Positions 15,945 to 25,045 of a stretch of 64,000 nucleotides of DNA are shown here, piece after piece. Positions within the stretch are counted from its first letter, which is position 1. Every line of letters starts with the position of its first letter. The stretch comes from Hymenobacter sp. YIM 151858-1 (lineage in GTDB: Bacteria > Bacteroidota > Bacteroidia > Cytophagales > Hymenobacteraceae). The stretch spans positions 3,534,001-3,598,000 of the forward strand of contig NZ_CP110136.1 in the NCBI RefSeq assembly GCF_025979705.1. The letters run 5' to 3'. The notes beneath the pieces were generated by a model. It was given only the letters and a program-made list of their open reading frames with translations, had not been told where the DNA came from and ran no database searches. Both the position numbers and the translations under genes were made by a program.

Positions 15945-17252
15945 CTAGGGCAGCAGCGCGCCGGCTAGCAAGGAGCCCAACACCAGCACGTAGGACGGAA
16001 TACGGTCCCAGAGCAGCACCAGAAACGTAGCTCCCACCAGCACCGGGTTCAGGGGCAGATCGGGGGCGTAGCGGCCTGGCAGCTGCCAGATAATGCCATC
16101 GGGTAACGGGTGGTAGAGCAGAAACGTGGCCGCCACTACCAGGCCGGCACTCACGGCGTTGATGCCTTCGAGCGAAGCTTTTACTACGCGGTACTGCTTG
16201 AGCTGGTCCCAGAAGCGGATAAGAAAGAATATCAGCAGCGTGCCGGGCATGAAAATGCCGGCTGCCGCCACAAACGCGCCAATCAGCTGCCCGCCAATGC
16301 CGTACTCGCGCATGGCCAGGGCCCCGATGTAGGAGCTGAACGAAAAGTTGGGCCCCGGCAAGGCCTGCGTAAGCCCGTAGCCCGACAGAAACTCGGTGCT
16401 GCTGAGGTAGCCCTTAAACTCGACAAACTCAGCGTAGAGCAGGGGCGCCAGCACCTGGCCGCCGCCAAATACCAGCGAGCCGTTGCGGTAAAAGTTCTCG
16501 AACAAGCGCACCGGCAGCAAGCGGGTGTAATGGCCCAGCAGCGCGGCCACCAGGGCCACCCCAAGCCACAGCACAAAGTTCGACCACTCGATGTTGAGCG
16601 GCTCTTTTACGGCCACCTTCGGGAGTTTGCGGTAGCGGAAGGTGGTAATGAGCCCTCCACCCAGCAGCAGCAAGGGCAACACCCACGGCAGCTGGAAGAA
16701 ATACGCCACCAAAGCCGAAACCACCAGCAGCGCTACGGAGGTTTTGGTATGGATTACCTTCTCGGCAATTTTGTAGGCTGAATACGCTACAAAACCTACC
16801 GCCACAGGCTGCACAAAGCGCACGAGCCGGGCTACCAGCTCCTTGTCGAGGTAGTTTATCGACAGGCCGGCTATGGTCATGATGCACACGGCCGGCAGCA
16901 TCCAGACCAGCAGCGTGAGGTAGGCTAGGTTGGGGCCGCCCAGCCGGAACCCAATGGCCGTAATGGTTTGGGTAGAGGTGGGGCCGGGCAGCACCTGGCA
17001 CAGGGCCATCAGCTCGAGCAGCTCGGCCGAGGTGAGGTAGCGCCGCTTATCCACCAACAGGCGCAGCATCATGGCGGTGTGCGCCTGCGGGCCGCCAAAT
17101 GCCGTGAGGGCCAGCACCGCTACGTCTTTCAGAAAAATAATGCCGCGTACGCGCTTGGCGTGCATGCGCCTGGGTGGAGGCGCCAGCTTAACATCGGCGG
17201 GTTCCGGGAGCTGCACGGGCGAAAGATTGGTGGCAACAGTAAAGAAGCACAA
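15945..17252 (-). CDS. chrA: Chromate transporter, two-domain ChrA
   Basis: A 435-residue CHR-superfamily membrane protein with two homologous halves. First half: AFGGPQAH (residues 51-58) and QVLPGPTSTQ with GFRLGG. Second half: LVFGGGQVLAPLL and QALPGPNFSFSSYIGAL. About ten to twelve hydrophobic segments. Two-domain ChrA proteins drive chromate efflux from the cytoplasm; many homologues have no tested substrate. The start at 17252 is uncertain: the ATG giving MHAKRVRGII at residue 30 is also possible. No chrB-type regulator is adjacent. It converges with rmlA. Confidence 0.9.
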   Translation of the reverse strand: MCFFTVATNLSPVQLPEPADVKLAPPPRRMHAKRVRGIIFLKDVAVLALTAFGGPQAHTAMMLRLLVDKRRYLTSAELLELMALCQVLPGPTSTQTITAIGFRLGGPNLAYLTLLVWMLPAVCIMTIAGLSINYLDKELVARLVRFVQPVAVGFVAYSAYKIAEKVIHTKTSVALLVVSALVAYFFQLPWVLPLLLLGGGLITTFRYRKLPKVAVKEPLNIEWSNFVLWLGVALVAALLGHYTRLLPVRLFENFYRNGSLVFGGGQVLAPLLYAEFVEFKGYLSSTEFLSGYGLTQALPGPNFSFSSYIGALAMREYGIGGQLIGAFVAAAGIFMPGTLLIFFLIRFWDQLKQYRVVKASLEGINAVSAGLVVAATFLLYHPLPDGIIWQLPGRYAPDLPLNPVLVGATFLVLLWDRIPSYVLVLGSLLAGALLP

Positions 17253-17361
17253 TCTGCCCCGAACGGCAAGCAGGCAGACCTAAGCTTTGCCCCGCAGCCC
17301 GGGCGGCAGCCAACGCCCTAGGTGCTTGCCCGGCCCGGCCAGGCCGGGGGGCCGGAAAAGC

Positions 17362-17395
17362 CACGGGCTGCCACTCCGCGGAGTGGCAGCCCGTG
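17362..17395. terminator. 17-bp perfect palindrome, terminator of the oxygenase gene
   Basis: Bases 17362-17378 are the exact reverse complement of 17379-17395. On the minus strand it lies 22 bases after the oxygenase stop and is followed by GGCTTTTCC, so it fits an intrinsic terminator for that gene. Confidence 0.75.
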
Positions 17396-17417
17396 CCAGC
17401 ATGCCTGTCGGCAGCAA

Positions 17418-18407
17418 TTACATCGTCGATTTGCCCTTTTTCAGGCCCAGCTCCACGAGGCGCTCGTCGAGAAACTCGCCGGCCGTGATGTCGGGTTGCT
17501 GTTTGGGGTTGTCGGCCGATACGCAGTTCTCCAGGGCCGCGAGGCTCATTTCGGAGCGCGGGTGCATGAAGAACGGAATCGAGTAGCGCGACGAGTTCAT
17601 TTTCTCGCGGGGCGGGTTTACCACGCGGTGGATGGTGCTCTTGAGTACGCCGTTGGTGAGGCGCTGCAGCATGTCGCCTACGTTCACCACAATCTGGTCG
17701 GGCAGGGCCGTGATGCCAATCCACTTACCGTCGCGGCGCAGCACCTGCAGGCCATCGGCCGAGGCGCCCATCAGCAAGGTAATCAGGTTAATGTCGCCGT
17801 GCTCGGCAGCGCGCACGGCATCGGCCGGTACGCTGTCGGGGTTTTCGATGGGGTAGTAGTGAATGGGGCGCAGGATGGAGTTGCCGTTGCGCACCTTGTC
17901 GTCGAAGTAATTCTCGGGCAGGTTCAGGTACAGCGCAATGGCGCGCAGTACGTCTTTGCCGGCGGCCTCCAGCGTTTTGTAAGTACGCAGGGTGCTTTCC
18001 TTGAAGCGCGATACTTCTTCGGGGAAGATGTTATCGGGATACTCCTTGGCAATGGGGTCGTTGGCGTCGTCAACCTCCTGGCCCACGTGGAAGAACTCCT
18101 TCAGGTCGCCGGTGTTGCGGCCCTTGGCGTGCTCCTTGCCTTTGCCGGTGTAGCCACGCTGGCCCGCCAACTCGGGGTTTTCGTACTTCTGCTTTACCTC
18201 GTCGGGCAGCGAAAAAAACTCTTTCACGTCGGCATACAGCTGGGCCGTTTGCTCGTCGGTGAGGCCGTGGTTTTTCAGCGCTACAAAGCCGATGTTCTGG
18301 TAGGCTTCGCCCAGCTGCTGCACAAATTTGGCTTTGCGCTCGGGGTCGCCCGAGCGGTAATCGGCCAGGTCAAGCGACGGAATTTCGTCCAACAATTTTT
18401 CGCTCAT
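17418..18407 (-). CDS. 2-oxoglutarate/Fe(II)-dependent oxygenase, isopenicillin-N-synthase family
   Basis: A 329-residue double-stranded beta-helix oxygenase. Iron ligands are His203 and Asp205 (EHGDINLITLL) and His260 (STIHRVV); Arg274-x-Ser276 (SRYSIPFF) is the 2-oxoglutarate carboxylate-binding RxS motif. The N-terminal DIOX_N domain is also present (FVALKNHGL). Substrate unknown: in bacteria this family ranges from ethylene-forming enzyme-like proteins to antibiotic hydroxylases. I start at the ATG at 18407 (MSEKLLDEIP); the frame stays open to 18461. No co-directional neighbours are close, so it appears monocistronic. Confidence 0.88.
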   Translation of the reverse strand: MSEKLLDEIPSLDLADYRSGDPERKAKFVQQLGEAYQNIGFVALKNHGLTDEQTAQLYADVKEFFSLPDEVKQKYENPELAGQRGYTGKGKEHAKGRNTGDLKEFFHVGQEVDDANDPIAKEYPDNIFPEEVSRFKESTLRTYKTLEAAGKDVLRAIALYLNLPENYFDDKVRNGNSILRPIHYYPIENPDSVPADAVRAAEHGDINLITLLMGASADGLQVLRRDGKWIGITALPDQIVVNVGDMLQRLTNGVLKSTIHRVVNPPREKMNSSRYSIPFFMHPRSEMSLAALENCVSADNPKQQPDITAGEFLDERLVELGLKKGKSTM

Positions 18408-19029
18408 AGCGAATTCGAAATATACTTTTGGAAAACCTTTCGTACTCGGCAAGGTACTCAAAAAAACGTTTGCATAGTTGGTTCAGTGCCATTTGCACCC
18501 ACGCGTTTGGCCCCCGCTGACAGCTGACATTTTCTGCTTTCAATAAGCCCATTTTCGGCCCCGAACCGCAGCCTTGCAGCGGGCTTTGCAGCTCGGCGCC
18601 AGCAGCATGCGGCCGCTGCGGTGCCCTAGGCCGCCCCACGCGGCGGGGCCAAAGGGACTCTTGCCAGCGCGCCCTCGCGGCAATTTTTTACACCCGCCGC
18701 CCAAGGGCGCCTAGGTGCCCGGCCCCGCAACAGCGGGCAGGCCCACCGGCGCTTGTACCAACCTTGTGCTGAAAATAGGTGTAGAAAAAACTTGGCAGAG
18801 TTATATATTGATTGCGCATCGCACCGTTGATGTACTGCGGGCCGGGGCTTGCGCCTGCCGAAGTCGCATCATCGTGTGGTGGCGGCTGCGGCCCGGATGC
18901 ACTACTTTTGAAGCCGCTTTTCGGCCCGGCCGAAACTTGAATCCACTTACGGACGTCTTTGGGGAACTGTCGACTTTGACGCACCGCTTGGTTGCCTTCA
19001 CCTGGGCCTTCTGATTTGCTAGCAACTGT
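18408..19029. other. Long intergenic region between divergent genes
   Basis: About 620 bases with no convincing gene. It has two CCTAGG sites (18623, 18710), an A+T-rich stretch at 18778-18815, and a perfect plus-strand -7 box at 18903-18910 for the PD40-OmpA gene. A weak minus-strand -7-like sequence (TATATTTC, 18417-18424) may serve the oxygenase gene. Confidence 0.6.
18903..18910 (+). promoter_or_regulatory. Bacteroidetes -7 box for the PD40-OmpA gene
   Basis: TACTTTTG, exact TAnnTTTG match, about 120 bases before the ATG at 19030. Confidence 0.5.
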
Positions 19030-21072
19030 ATGAGCATACGCACATTCATCCTGACGTTTGGTGCATTAATAGGAACAAGCAGCGCGGCCAGCGCGCAACA
19101 CGCGGTTTGGGCTTCCAAAGTAGTGGAGGTATCGTCGCAGAAAGCCGAAGGCAAGGAGGCGTTTTCGCCCGAAAAAGTGCTGGGCGAGCCCGATGCTTTG
19201 CCCCTGGGGCAGATCAGCAACAACGGCTGGATTCCGAAAAAGGAGGGGCCCAAGGAGTTTATCGAGGTAAAATTCGCCAAATCGGTGGTGGCCCGGCAGG
19301 TTACCATCGTAGAGAACTTCAACCCCGGCTCCATCACCAAAATTGAGCTGGTAGATACCCGCAACGAGCGGCACGAGGTATACGACAACCCCAGCCCCGG
19401 CCCCCTGCCCGAGGTGTTCCGGACGCTGCAGGTAACCTTTGCGCCGGGTACCTACCGCACCATTGGCGTAGTGGTAACCCTGAATACGGCCAAGGTGAAC
19501 GGCGTCAACCAGATCGACGCCATTGGCGTGGCCGATGTGACCGACGTGATGGTGAAAAAGGACTTCCGGGCGGCACCCACCGAGAGCATTTCCTTCGACT
19601 CGGCCATGGTGAACCTAGGGCCCACCGTGAACACCAAGTTTACGGAGGTACGCCCGGTAATTGCCCCCGATGGCCGTACGCTGTTTTTCGCCCGGCAGGG
19701 CAGCCCCCAGAACAACGGCGGCGCCCGCGACCCACAGGACGTGTGGTATGCCACGCTCAGCAACGCCAAAACCAAAGCCTGGAGCCCGGCCAAAAACATC
19801 GGGGCGCCCATCAACACGGCGTGGGGCAACGGCGTGGCCTCGGTATCGGCCGATGGCAACACCGCGGTGCTCATCAGCATTTACAAGCCCGATGGCTCCT
19901 TCGACCCCAAAGGGGCCAGCATTACGCGCCGCACCCGCAACGGCTGGACGGTGCCGGAAAAGCTGAACATCCAGGACTTTTACAACGACGACCCCGAAAA
20001 CGTCGACTTCTTCCTGACCGCCTCGGGCAAGCAGCTCCTGATGGCCGTTGACCGCAAAGACGGCAAAGGGCAGCAGGATTTGTACGTGAGCTTCCGGCAG
20101 GATGACGGCTCCTTTAGCCGCCCCACCAACCTTGGCAGCAACATCAACACCAAGGGCGCCGAGTTTGCCCCTTTTCTAGCCTCCGACGGCAAAACGCTGT
20201 ACTTCGCCTCGGAGGGCCTGAAAGGCTACGGCAAGAGCGACATCTTCTACGCCAAGCGCCTCGATAACTCCTGGACGAACTGGAGCAAGCCGCGCAACCT
20301 AGGGCCGAGCATCAACTCGCCCGCGGCCGATGCTTACTTCACGCTCTCGGCAGCCGGCGACGATGCCTACCTGGTTTCGGACCGCAACGGCACCGACGAC
20401 TCGCGCGACATCTTCCGCATCAGCCTTGCACCCAAAAACAAGCCCGAGGTGGTAGCGCTGGTGCGCGGCCGCGTGCTCGATGCCGTAACGCGCAAACCCG
20501 TAACGGCCACCGTGCGCTACGAAAACCTGATTACCGGCGAGGAAATTGGCGTGGTAGAAACCAACCCCACCGACGGCTCCTACACCATTGTGCTGCCCGC
20601 GGGCGCGCACTACGGCTACCGCGCCGACGCCAAAAACTACCTTTCGGAAGACCAGAACCTCGACGTAACCGACCGCCAGAAGTACTCCGAGCAAACCCAG
20701 GATCTGTTCCTGATTCCGTTCGAGGTGGGCCAAACCATCCGCCTCAACAACATCTTCTTCGCCCAGAGCAAGTACTACCTGCGCGAAAGCTCCTACCCCG
20801 AGCTGATGCGCCTCGTGCGCATCATGAAGGATTACCCGCAGATGGAAATCCGGGTGGACGGCCACACTGACAACCAAGGCGACCCGGCCCTGAACATGAA
20901 GCTCTCCGTCGACCGCGTGAACGAGGTGAAGAAGTACCTCGTGTCGAAGGGCATTCCGGGCAACCGCATCAGTACCCAAGGCTACGGCGACACCAAGCCC
21001 ATTGCCTCGAACGAGCAGGAAGAAACCCGCAAGCTCAACCGCCGCGTGGAGTTCGTGATTACCAAGAAGTAG
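19030..21072 (+). CDS. PD40 beta-propeller / OmpA-domain outer membrane protein
   Basis: A 680-residue secreted protein with a signal peptide (cleavage after ASA, about residue 22). Residues 25-170 look like a discoidin-like domain (VEVSSQKAEGKEAFSPEKVLGEPDA, then FIEVKFAKSVVARQVTIVE). Residues 185-465 contain PD40 propeller repeats (APDGRTLFFAR, ASDGKTLYFAS, SPAADAYFTLSAAGDDAYLVSDR). A carboxypeptidase-regulatory-like Ig domain follows (VRGRVLDAVTRKPVTATV). The C terminus is an OmpA peptidoglycan-binding domain (VDGHTDNQGDPALN, ISTQGYGDTKPIASN, LNRRVEFVI). It should tether an extracytoplasmic sensor or scaffold to the cell wall. Similar proteins occur in gliding and type-IX secretion settings, but no such genes are nearby. 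Confidence 0.85.
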   Translation: MSIRTFILTFGALIGTSSAASAQHAVWASKVVEVSSQKAEGKEAFSPEKVLGEPDALPLGQISNNGWIPKKEGPKEFIEVKFAKSVVARQVTIVENFNPGSITKIELVDTRNERHEVYDNPSPGPLPEVFRTLQVTFAPGTYRTIGVVVTLNTAKVNGVNQIDAIGVADVTDVMVKKDFRAAPTESISFDSAMVNLGPTVNTKFTEVRPVIAPDGRTLFFARQGSPQNNGGARDPQDVWYATLSNAKTKAWSPAKNIGAPINTAWGNGVASVSADGNTAVLISIYKPDGSFDPKGASITRRTRNGWTVPEKLNIQDFYNDDPENVDFFLTASGKQLLMAVDRKDGKGQQDLYVSFRQDDGSFSRPTNLGSNINTKGAEFAPFLASDGKTLYFASEGLKGYGKSDIFYAKRLDNSWTNWSKPRNLGPSINSPAADAYFTLSAAGDDAYLVSDRNGTDDSRDIFRISLAPKNKPEVVALVRGRVLDAVTRKPVTATVRYENLITGEEIGVVETNPTDGSYTIVLPAGAHYGYRADAKNYLSEDQNLDVTDRQKYSEQTQDLFLIPFEVGQTIRLNNIFFAQSKYYLRESSYPELMRLVRIMKDYPQMEIRVDGHTDNQGDPALNMKLSVDRVNEVKKYLVSKGIPGNRISTQGYGDTKPIASNEQEETRKLNRRVEFVITKK

Positions 21073-21086
21073 CAACCGTTCGGCCC

Positions 21087-21289
21087 GCTGTCATTGCGAG
21101 CAAAGCGAAGCAATCGGTCCTGCGCGGGGTACGACCTGTCAGCCAGCACTAAGCAAAAACCACCTAGGGCTAAAACCGCACCGCCCGAACCCTGGTAGCA
21201 GGATTCGGGCGGTGCGGTTTTCGGTTTGTGCTGGCTGAACGGTTGTACCGCGAGAGGAAAGATTGCTTCGCTTTGCTCGCAATGACAGC
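21087..21289. repeat. 203-bp imperfect palindromic element with perfect 29-bp ends (MITE-like)
   Basis: Bases 21087-21115 are the exact reverse complement of 21261-21289. The next 35 bases inward on each side are also largely complementary (both read toward CAGCCAGCAC), and a further perfect 18-bp stem lies at the centre (21172-21189 with 21204-21221). It has no ORF of note and lies between the convergent OmpA and floA genes. Confidence 0.8.
21172..21221. terminator. Bidirectional terminator between the OmpA gene and floA
   Basis: Perfect 18-bp stem (21172-21189 with 21204-21221), 14-base loop, AAAA/TTTT at the stem base, so a terminator for both converging genes. It forms the core of the palindromic element 21087-21289. 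Confidence 0.85.
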
Positions 21290-21308
21290 CAAGGCAACGG
21301 CCGGTGCC

Positions 21309-22304
21309 CTAGGTGGCGCTGGGCCCGCCGGGCTTGGTGCCGCTGCTGCCGCCAGGGTTGGCAATGGAGTCGCGCATGTCGGTGTCGGCCTGAATGTTGC
21401 GCATTTTGTAGTAGTCCATAATGCCTAGGTTGCCGGTGCGGAAAGCTTCGGCAATGGCCTTCGGAATTTCGGCTTCGGCCTCCACCACGCGGGCTTTGGC
21501 TTCCTGGGTTTTGGCGCGGTTTTCCTGCTCCATAGCCACGGCCATGGCGCGGCGCTCTTCGGCGCGGGCTTCGGCCACACGCAAGTCGGCCGAGGCCTGG
21601 TCGGTTTGCAGCTTGGCACCGATGTTCTCGCCAATGTCCACGTCGGCAATGTCGATGGACAGAATCTGGAATGCCGTGCCGGCATCGAGGCCCTTCTGCA
21701 GCACCAGCTTCGAAATTTTATCGGGGTTCTCGAGCACCTCTTTGTGCGAGATGGACGAGCCGATGCTCGTTACGATGCCTTCGCCCACGCGGGCCAGAAT
21801 GGTTTCTTCGCCGGCGCCGCCCACCAGCTGCGAGATGTTGGCGCGCACCGTTACGCGGGCTTTGGCAATAAGCTGGATGCCATCCTGCGCCACGGCGGCC
21901 ACGTTGGGCGTGTTGATGACCTTCGGGTTTACGGACGTGGTAACGGCCTCGAACACATCGCGGCCGGCCAGATCGATGGCGGTGGCCTGCTTGAAATCGA
22001 GCGGGATGTTGGCCTTATCGGCCGAAATCAGCGCCTTGATAACCGTGGGCACGTTGCCGCCGGCGAGGTAGTGCGTTTCGAGGTCGTTGGCCGTGATGTT
22101 GAGGCCGGCTTTGGTGGCCGTAATCAGCGAATTCACAATCAGCGAGGGCGGCACTTTGCGCACGCGCATCAGCACCAGCTGAAACAGCCCTACCCGCACC
22201 CCCGAGAAGATGGCCGTAATCCAGAGGCTGATCGGGAAGAAGTAGAGAAACACCAGCAGGACGACGCCCGCCAGCACGATGGGGATAATGGGAAACTCGT
22301 TCAT
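21309..22304 (-). CDS. floA: Flotillin-like protein FloA
   Basis: A 331-residue SPFH-type protein of the bacterial FloA (YqfA) family, which scaffolds functional membrane microdomains. N-terminal hydrophobic hairpin (residues 5-30), PHB/SPFH domain (about 40-200), then a long Ala/Glu-rich coiled coil ([32 protein letters not shown]..., from about 235) as in FloA. The C terminus ends in a Gly/Ser/Pro tail. It lies 49 bases downstream of an NfeD-family gene on the same strand, the usual partner of FloA. Confidence 0.94.
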   Translation of the reverse strand: MNEFPIIPIVLAGVVLLVFLYFFPISLWITAIFSGVRVGLFQLVLMRVRKVPPSLIVNSLITATKAGLNITANDLETHYLAGGNVPTVIKALISADKANIPLDFKQATAIDLAGRDVFEAVTTSVNPKVINTPNVAAVAQDGIQLIAKARVTVRANISQLVGGAGEETILARVGEGIVTSIGSSISHKEVLENPDKISKLVLQKGLDAGTAFQILSIDIADVDIGENIGAKLQTDQASADLRVAEARAEERRAMAVAMEQENRAKTQEAKARVVEAEAEIPKAIAEAFRTGNLGIMDYYKMRNIQADTDMRDSIANPGGSSGTKPGGPSAT

Positions 22305-22353
22305 GACCAGAAATATTGCTGGCCGTAGTTAGCGCATTTCCCTGAGAAACCCG

Positions 22354-22821
22354 CTACGCCACCGCCACCACAATGCGGTTTTGCTCGATGCCCAGCACGC
22401 GCACGACCGCGCCGGCAGCCACAAACTCGCCGCGGGTGGTGGCCTCGCGCCGCTCGTCGCCGAACAGCACCGTGCCCGCCGGCCGCAGTGCCGACAAGGC
22501 CCGGCCCACCTGCCCGGCCTCCACGCCCCCGGCGTGGCGCACATCATCCACGCGGGCGGTGTTGCGCTCGGTTAGGGCAAAGCGGTTGATGGATTGCGGC
22601 CGCAGCCCGTACCATACTAGCGCCACCGTGAGTACCAGCGAGGTGCCCAGAATAACGTGGCCCGTGGTAGAGCCCAGGTCGCGGTAGCTCAGCCAGATAC
22701 CCACCGTGAGCAGGATGAACCCGGCCAGCCCCACGATGGTGGTGCCGGGAATGAGCAGCACTTCGGCCACCAGAAACGCGGCGCCGAACACCAGCAAAAC
22801 GACAATCAGAAACCAGTCCAT
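22354..22821 (-). CDS. NfeD family membrane protein
   Basis: A 155-residue protein with three to four hydrophobic segments (residues 1-75), including the family motif LVAEVLLIPGTTIVGLAG, followed by a C-terminal OB-fold domain (VGRALSALRPAGTVLFGDERREATTRGEFV). This is the short NfeD1b type, without the serine-protease domain, that pairs with flotillins. The ATG at 22821 (MDWFLIVVL) is preferred to an in-frame codon at 22860. A minus-strand -7-like box (TATCTTTC, 22846-22853) sits about 25 bases upstream. Probably co-transcribed with floA. Confidence 0.92.
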   Translation of the reverse strand: MDWFLIVVLLVFGAAFLVAEVLLIPGTTIVGLAGFILLTVGIWLSYRDLGSTTGHVILGTSLVLTVALVWYGLRPQSINRFALTERNTARVDDVRHAGGVEAGQVGRALSALRPAGTVLFGDERREATTRGEFVAAGAVVRVLGIEQNRIVVAVA

Positions 22822-23025
22822 GACAACGGGGGTAAGATGCCTACAGAAAGATACGCACAAAGCACCTAGGCGGGGTTAGTTAGCTATTCTTCCGTAGCTT
22901 TTTGCGCCGCGGGCGCGGGTTTTTGTGGCGGCCGATGCCCTAGGTCCGGTTGGGCCCGGCGGCGGCCGGCAGGTGCCGGGGCTCATGGGCCAACCCCGCA
23001 CCTAGGGCGTTGCGTAAGCAGCCGC

Positions 23026-23271
23026 ATGATGCAACAACGCGAAATCACGACCCCCGACAACACCACCTGGACGTGCGTGCAAGCCTACGCCGGCGTGGAT
23101 AGCCAAGCCGCCGCCGAAGCCACCGAACGCTCCGAATCCGACGCCGGCACCGTGCCCGTGGTGTGCACGCCCAGCGGCGGCGCCCAAACCGTGCGCCTGG
23201 AGCTGGCCAAAGACTGGTTCGACAACCTCCCCGACGACGAGCTGCGCAACGCCATCGGGCAGGCGCGCTAA
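23026..23271 (+). CDS. Small hypothetical protein
   Basis: An 81-residue soluble, acidic product with no domain I recognise (MMQQREITTPDNTTWTCV at the start, DWFDNLPDDELRNAIGQAR at the end). It has no signal peptide or membrane segment. Evidence that it is real: GC-rich third codon positions throughout, and a clean stop followed by a strong bidirectional hairpin. The alternative start is the second ATG, three bases later. It converges with proS. Confidence 0.65.
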   Translation: MMQQREITTPDNTTWTCVQAYAGVDSQAAAEATERSESDAGTVPVVCTPSGGAQTVRLELAKDWFDNLPDDELRNAIGQAR

Positions 23272-23280
23272 GCCCTAGGT

Positions 23281-23337
23281 GCCCATCACCGAAACGGCCC
23301 GTTGCCTAGGTGGCAACGGGCCGTTTCGGTAATGGGC
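23281..23337. terminator. Very long bidirectional hairpin between convergent genes
   Basis: 26-bp stem (23281-23306 with 23312-23337) with a single mismatch and a five-base loop; the loop and stem end contain CCTAGG. No U-tract, so Rho-independent termination is likely but not canonical. It lies between the 81-residue gene and proS. Confidence 0.7.
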
Positions 23338-23372
23338 TACTCGGCGAGCACACCGCGCCGAAGCCGCAGGGC

Positions 23373-24848
23373 TTAGTACGCGCGGGCAAAGTGGGCGCGT
23401 CGCGTCGAGGGCTTGCCCGTTACCATGCACACGCCTTCTTCGTCGGGTTCGGCCAGGGCCAGGCAGCGGATGGTGGCTTTGGTTTCTTCCTTGATGCGCT
23501 CCTCCGTCTCGGAGGTGCCGTCGTAGTGGGCCAGCACAAAGCCGCCTTTGCCATCGAGCACTTGCTTGAACTCCTCGTAGCTCTCCACGCGGGTGGTGTG
23601 CTCCTCGCGGAAGCGCAGGGCCTTGCGGTAGATGTTCTGCTGAATGTCCTGCAGCAGCTGGTCGATGCTGTTCACGATATCGGCCAGCGGCAGGTTCATC
23701 TTCTCCTTGGTGTCGCGGCGGGCCACCTCCACGGTGCCGTTGTCGAGGTCGCGGGCACCTACGGCCAGGCGCACGGGCACGCCTTTCAGCTCCCACTCGG
23801 CAAACTTAAAGCCGGGGCGCTCGGTGTCGCGGTCGTCCACCTTCACCGAAATGCCGCGCGCAATCAGGCCCATCTGAATCGGGCGGATGCGCTCCAGCAG
23901 CTCGTCGAGCTGGCCGGTTTTGTAGATGGGTACGATAACCACCTGAATGGGTGCCAGCTTGGGCGGCAGCACCAGGCCTTCGTCGTCGGAGTGCGCCATT
24001 ACCAGGGCGCCCATCAGGCGCGTGCTCACGCCCCACGAGGTGCCCCACACGTGCTCCAGGCCGCCGTCTTTGGTCTGGAACTTCACGTCGAATGCCTTCG
24101 CGAAGTTCTGCCCCAGGAAGTGCGAGGTACCGGCTTGCAAAGCTTTGCCATCCTGCATCAAACCCTCGATGCAGTAGGTTTCGACGGCCCCGGCAAACCG
24201 CTCGTTTTCGGTCTTCACGCCTTTTACCACGGGCAGCGCCAGGTGCTCCTCGGCAAACTCGGCGTACACGTCCAGCATCTGGCGGGTTTCGGCCAGGGCT
24301 TCGGCGTCGGTGGCGTGGGCGGTGTGGCCTTCCTGCCACAGGAACTCGGCCGTGCGCAGAAACAGGCGCGTGCGCATTTCCCAGCGTACCACGTTGGCCC
24401 ACTGGTTGATAAGCAGCGGCAGGTCGCGGTAGCTCTGAATCCAGCCTTTGTACGTGCTCCAGATGATGGCCTCCGAGGTGGGGCGCACCACCAGCTCTTC
24501 TTCCAGCTTGGCATTGGGGTCGACGCGCAGTTTGCCCGCGTTGTCGGGGTCGGTTTGCAGGCGGTAGTGGGTAACTACGGCGCACTCTTTGGCAAAGCCC
24601 TCGGCGTTTTTCTCTTCGGCCTCAAACAAGCTTTTGGGTACGAAGAGCGGGAAGTACGCATTCTGGTGGCCGGTGCGCTTGAACATGTCGTCCAGGGTGC
24701 GCTGCATTTTTTCCCAGATGGCGTAGCCATAAGGCTTGATGACCATGCAGCCCCGCACGGCGGAGTTTTCGGCCAGGCCGGCGCGCTTCACCAACTCGTT
24801 GTACCACAGGGAATAATCTTCGCTGCGCTTGGGCAACTGTTTGCTCAT
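23373..24848 (-). CDS. proS: Prolyl-tRNA synthetase, type 3
   Basis: Charges tRNA-Pro. The 491-residue class II synthetase is the short, archaeal/eukaryote-like type: it lacks the bacterial YbaK-like editing insertion, has [10 protein letters not shown], the motif 2 region [20 protein letters not shown], and ends in a C-terminal tyrosine (RAHFARAY), as usual for type 3. The start is ATG at 24848 ([20 protein letters not shown]); the frame extends upstream to 24932 without a better start. Confidence 0.95.
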   Translation of the reverse strand: MSKQLPKRSEDYSLWYNELVKRAGLAENSAVRGCMVIKPYGYAIWEKMQRTLDDMFKRTGHQNAYFPLFVPKSLFEAEEKNAEGFAKECAVVTHYRLQTDPDNAGKLRVDPNAKLEEELVVRPTSEAIIWSTYKGWIQSYRDLPLLINQWANVVRWEMRTRLFLRTAEFLWQEGHTAHATDAEALAETRQMLDVYAEFAEEHLALPVVKGVKTENERFAGAVETYCIEGLMQDGKALQAGTSHFLGQNFAKAFDVKFQTKDGGLEHVWGTSWGVSTRLMGALVMAHSDDEGLVLPPKLAPIQVVIVPIYKTGQLDELLERIRPIQMGLIARGISVKVDDRDTERPGFKFAEWELKGVPVRLAVGARDLDNGTVEVARRDTKEKMNLPLADIVNSIDQLLQDIQQNIYRKALRFREEHTTRVESYEEFKQVLDGKGGFVLAHYDGTSETEERIKEETKATIRCLALAEPDEEGVCMVTGKPSTRRAHFARAY

Positions 24849-25045
24849 ATCGGAGTATCTTAGAGAAGGAAAATAGTTCCCGGTTTTGGTACAAGATTTG
24901 AGAGTAGAAACCGGGCACCGTTTCGGCCCCAAAATACGTTATTAAAACGGAGCATTCCGCTCCGCCACGGGCGCGTCGGCGCAAACAAGCCTACCCCACG
25001 CTCGTTCTTTACTTACCGGTCCTTACCTTTTCTGCGCACGCTGCC

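Noticed and set aside
15945-17252. chrA as part of a metal-resistance island
   Set aside because: No regulator, other resistance gene or mobile element next to it.
17359-17398. Operator palindrome upstream of chrA
   Set aside because: Position 22 bases past the oxygenase stop with a U-tract on that strand fits a terminator better.
23310-24863. 517-codon frame opposite proS
   Set aside because: Antisense shadow; ProRS motifs are complete on the minus strand.
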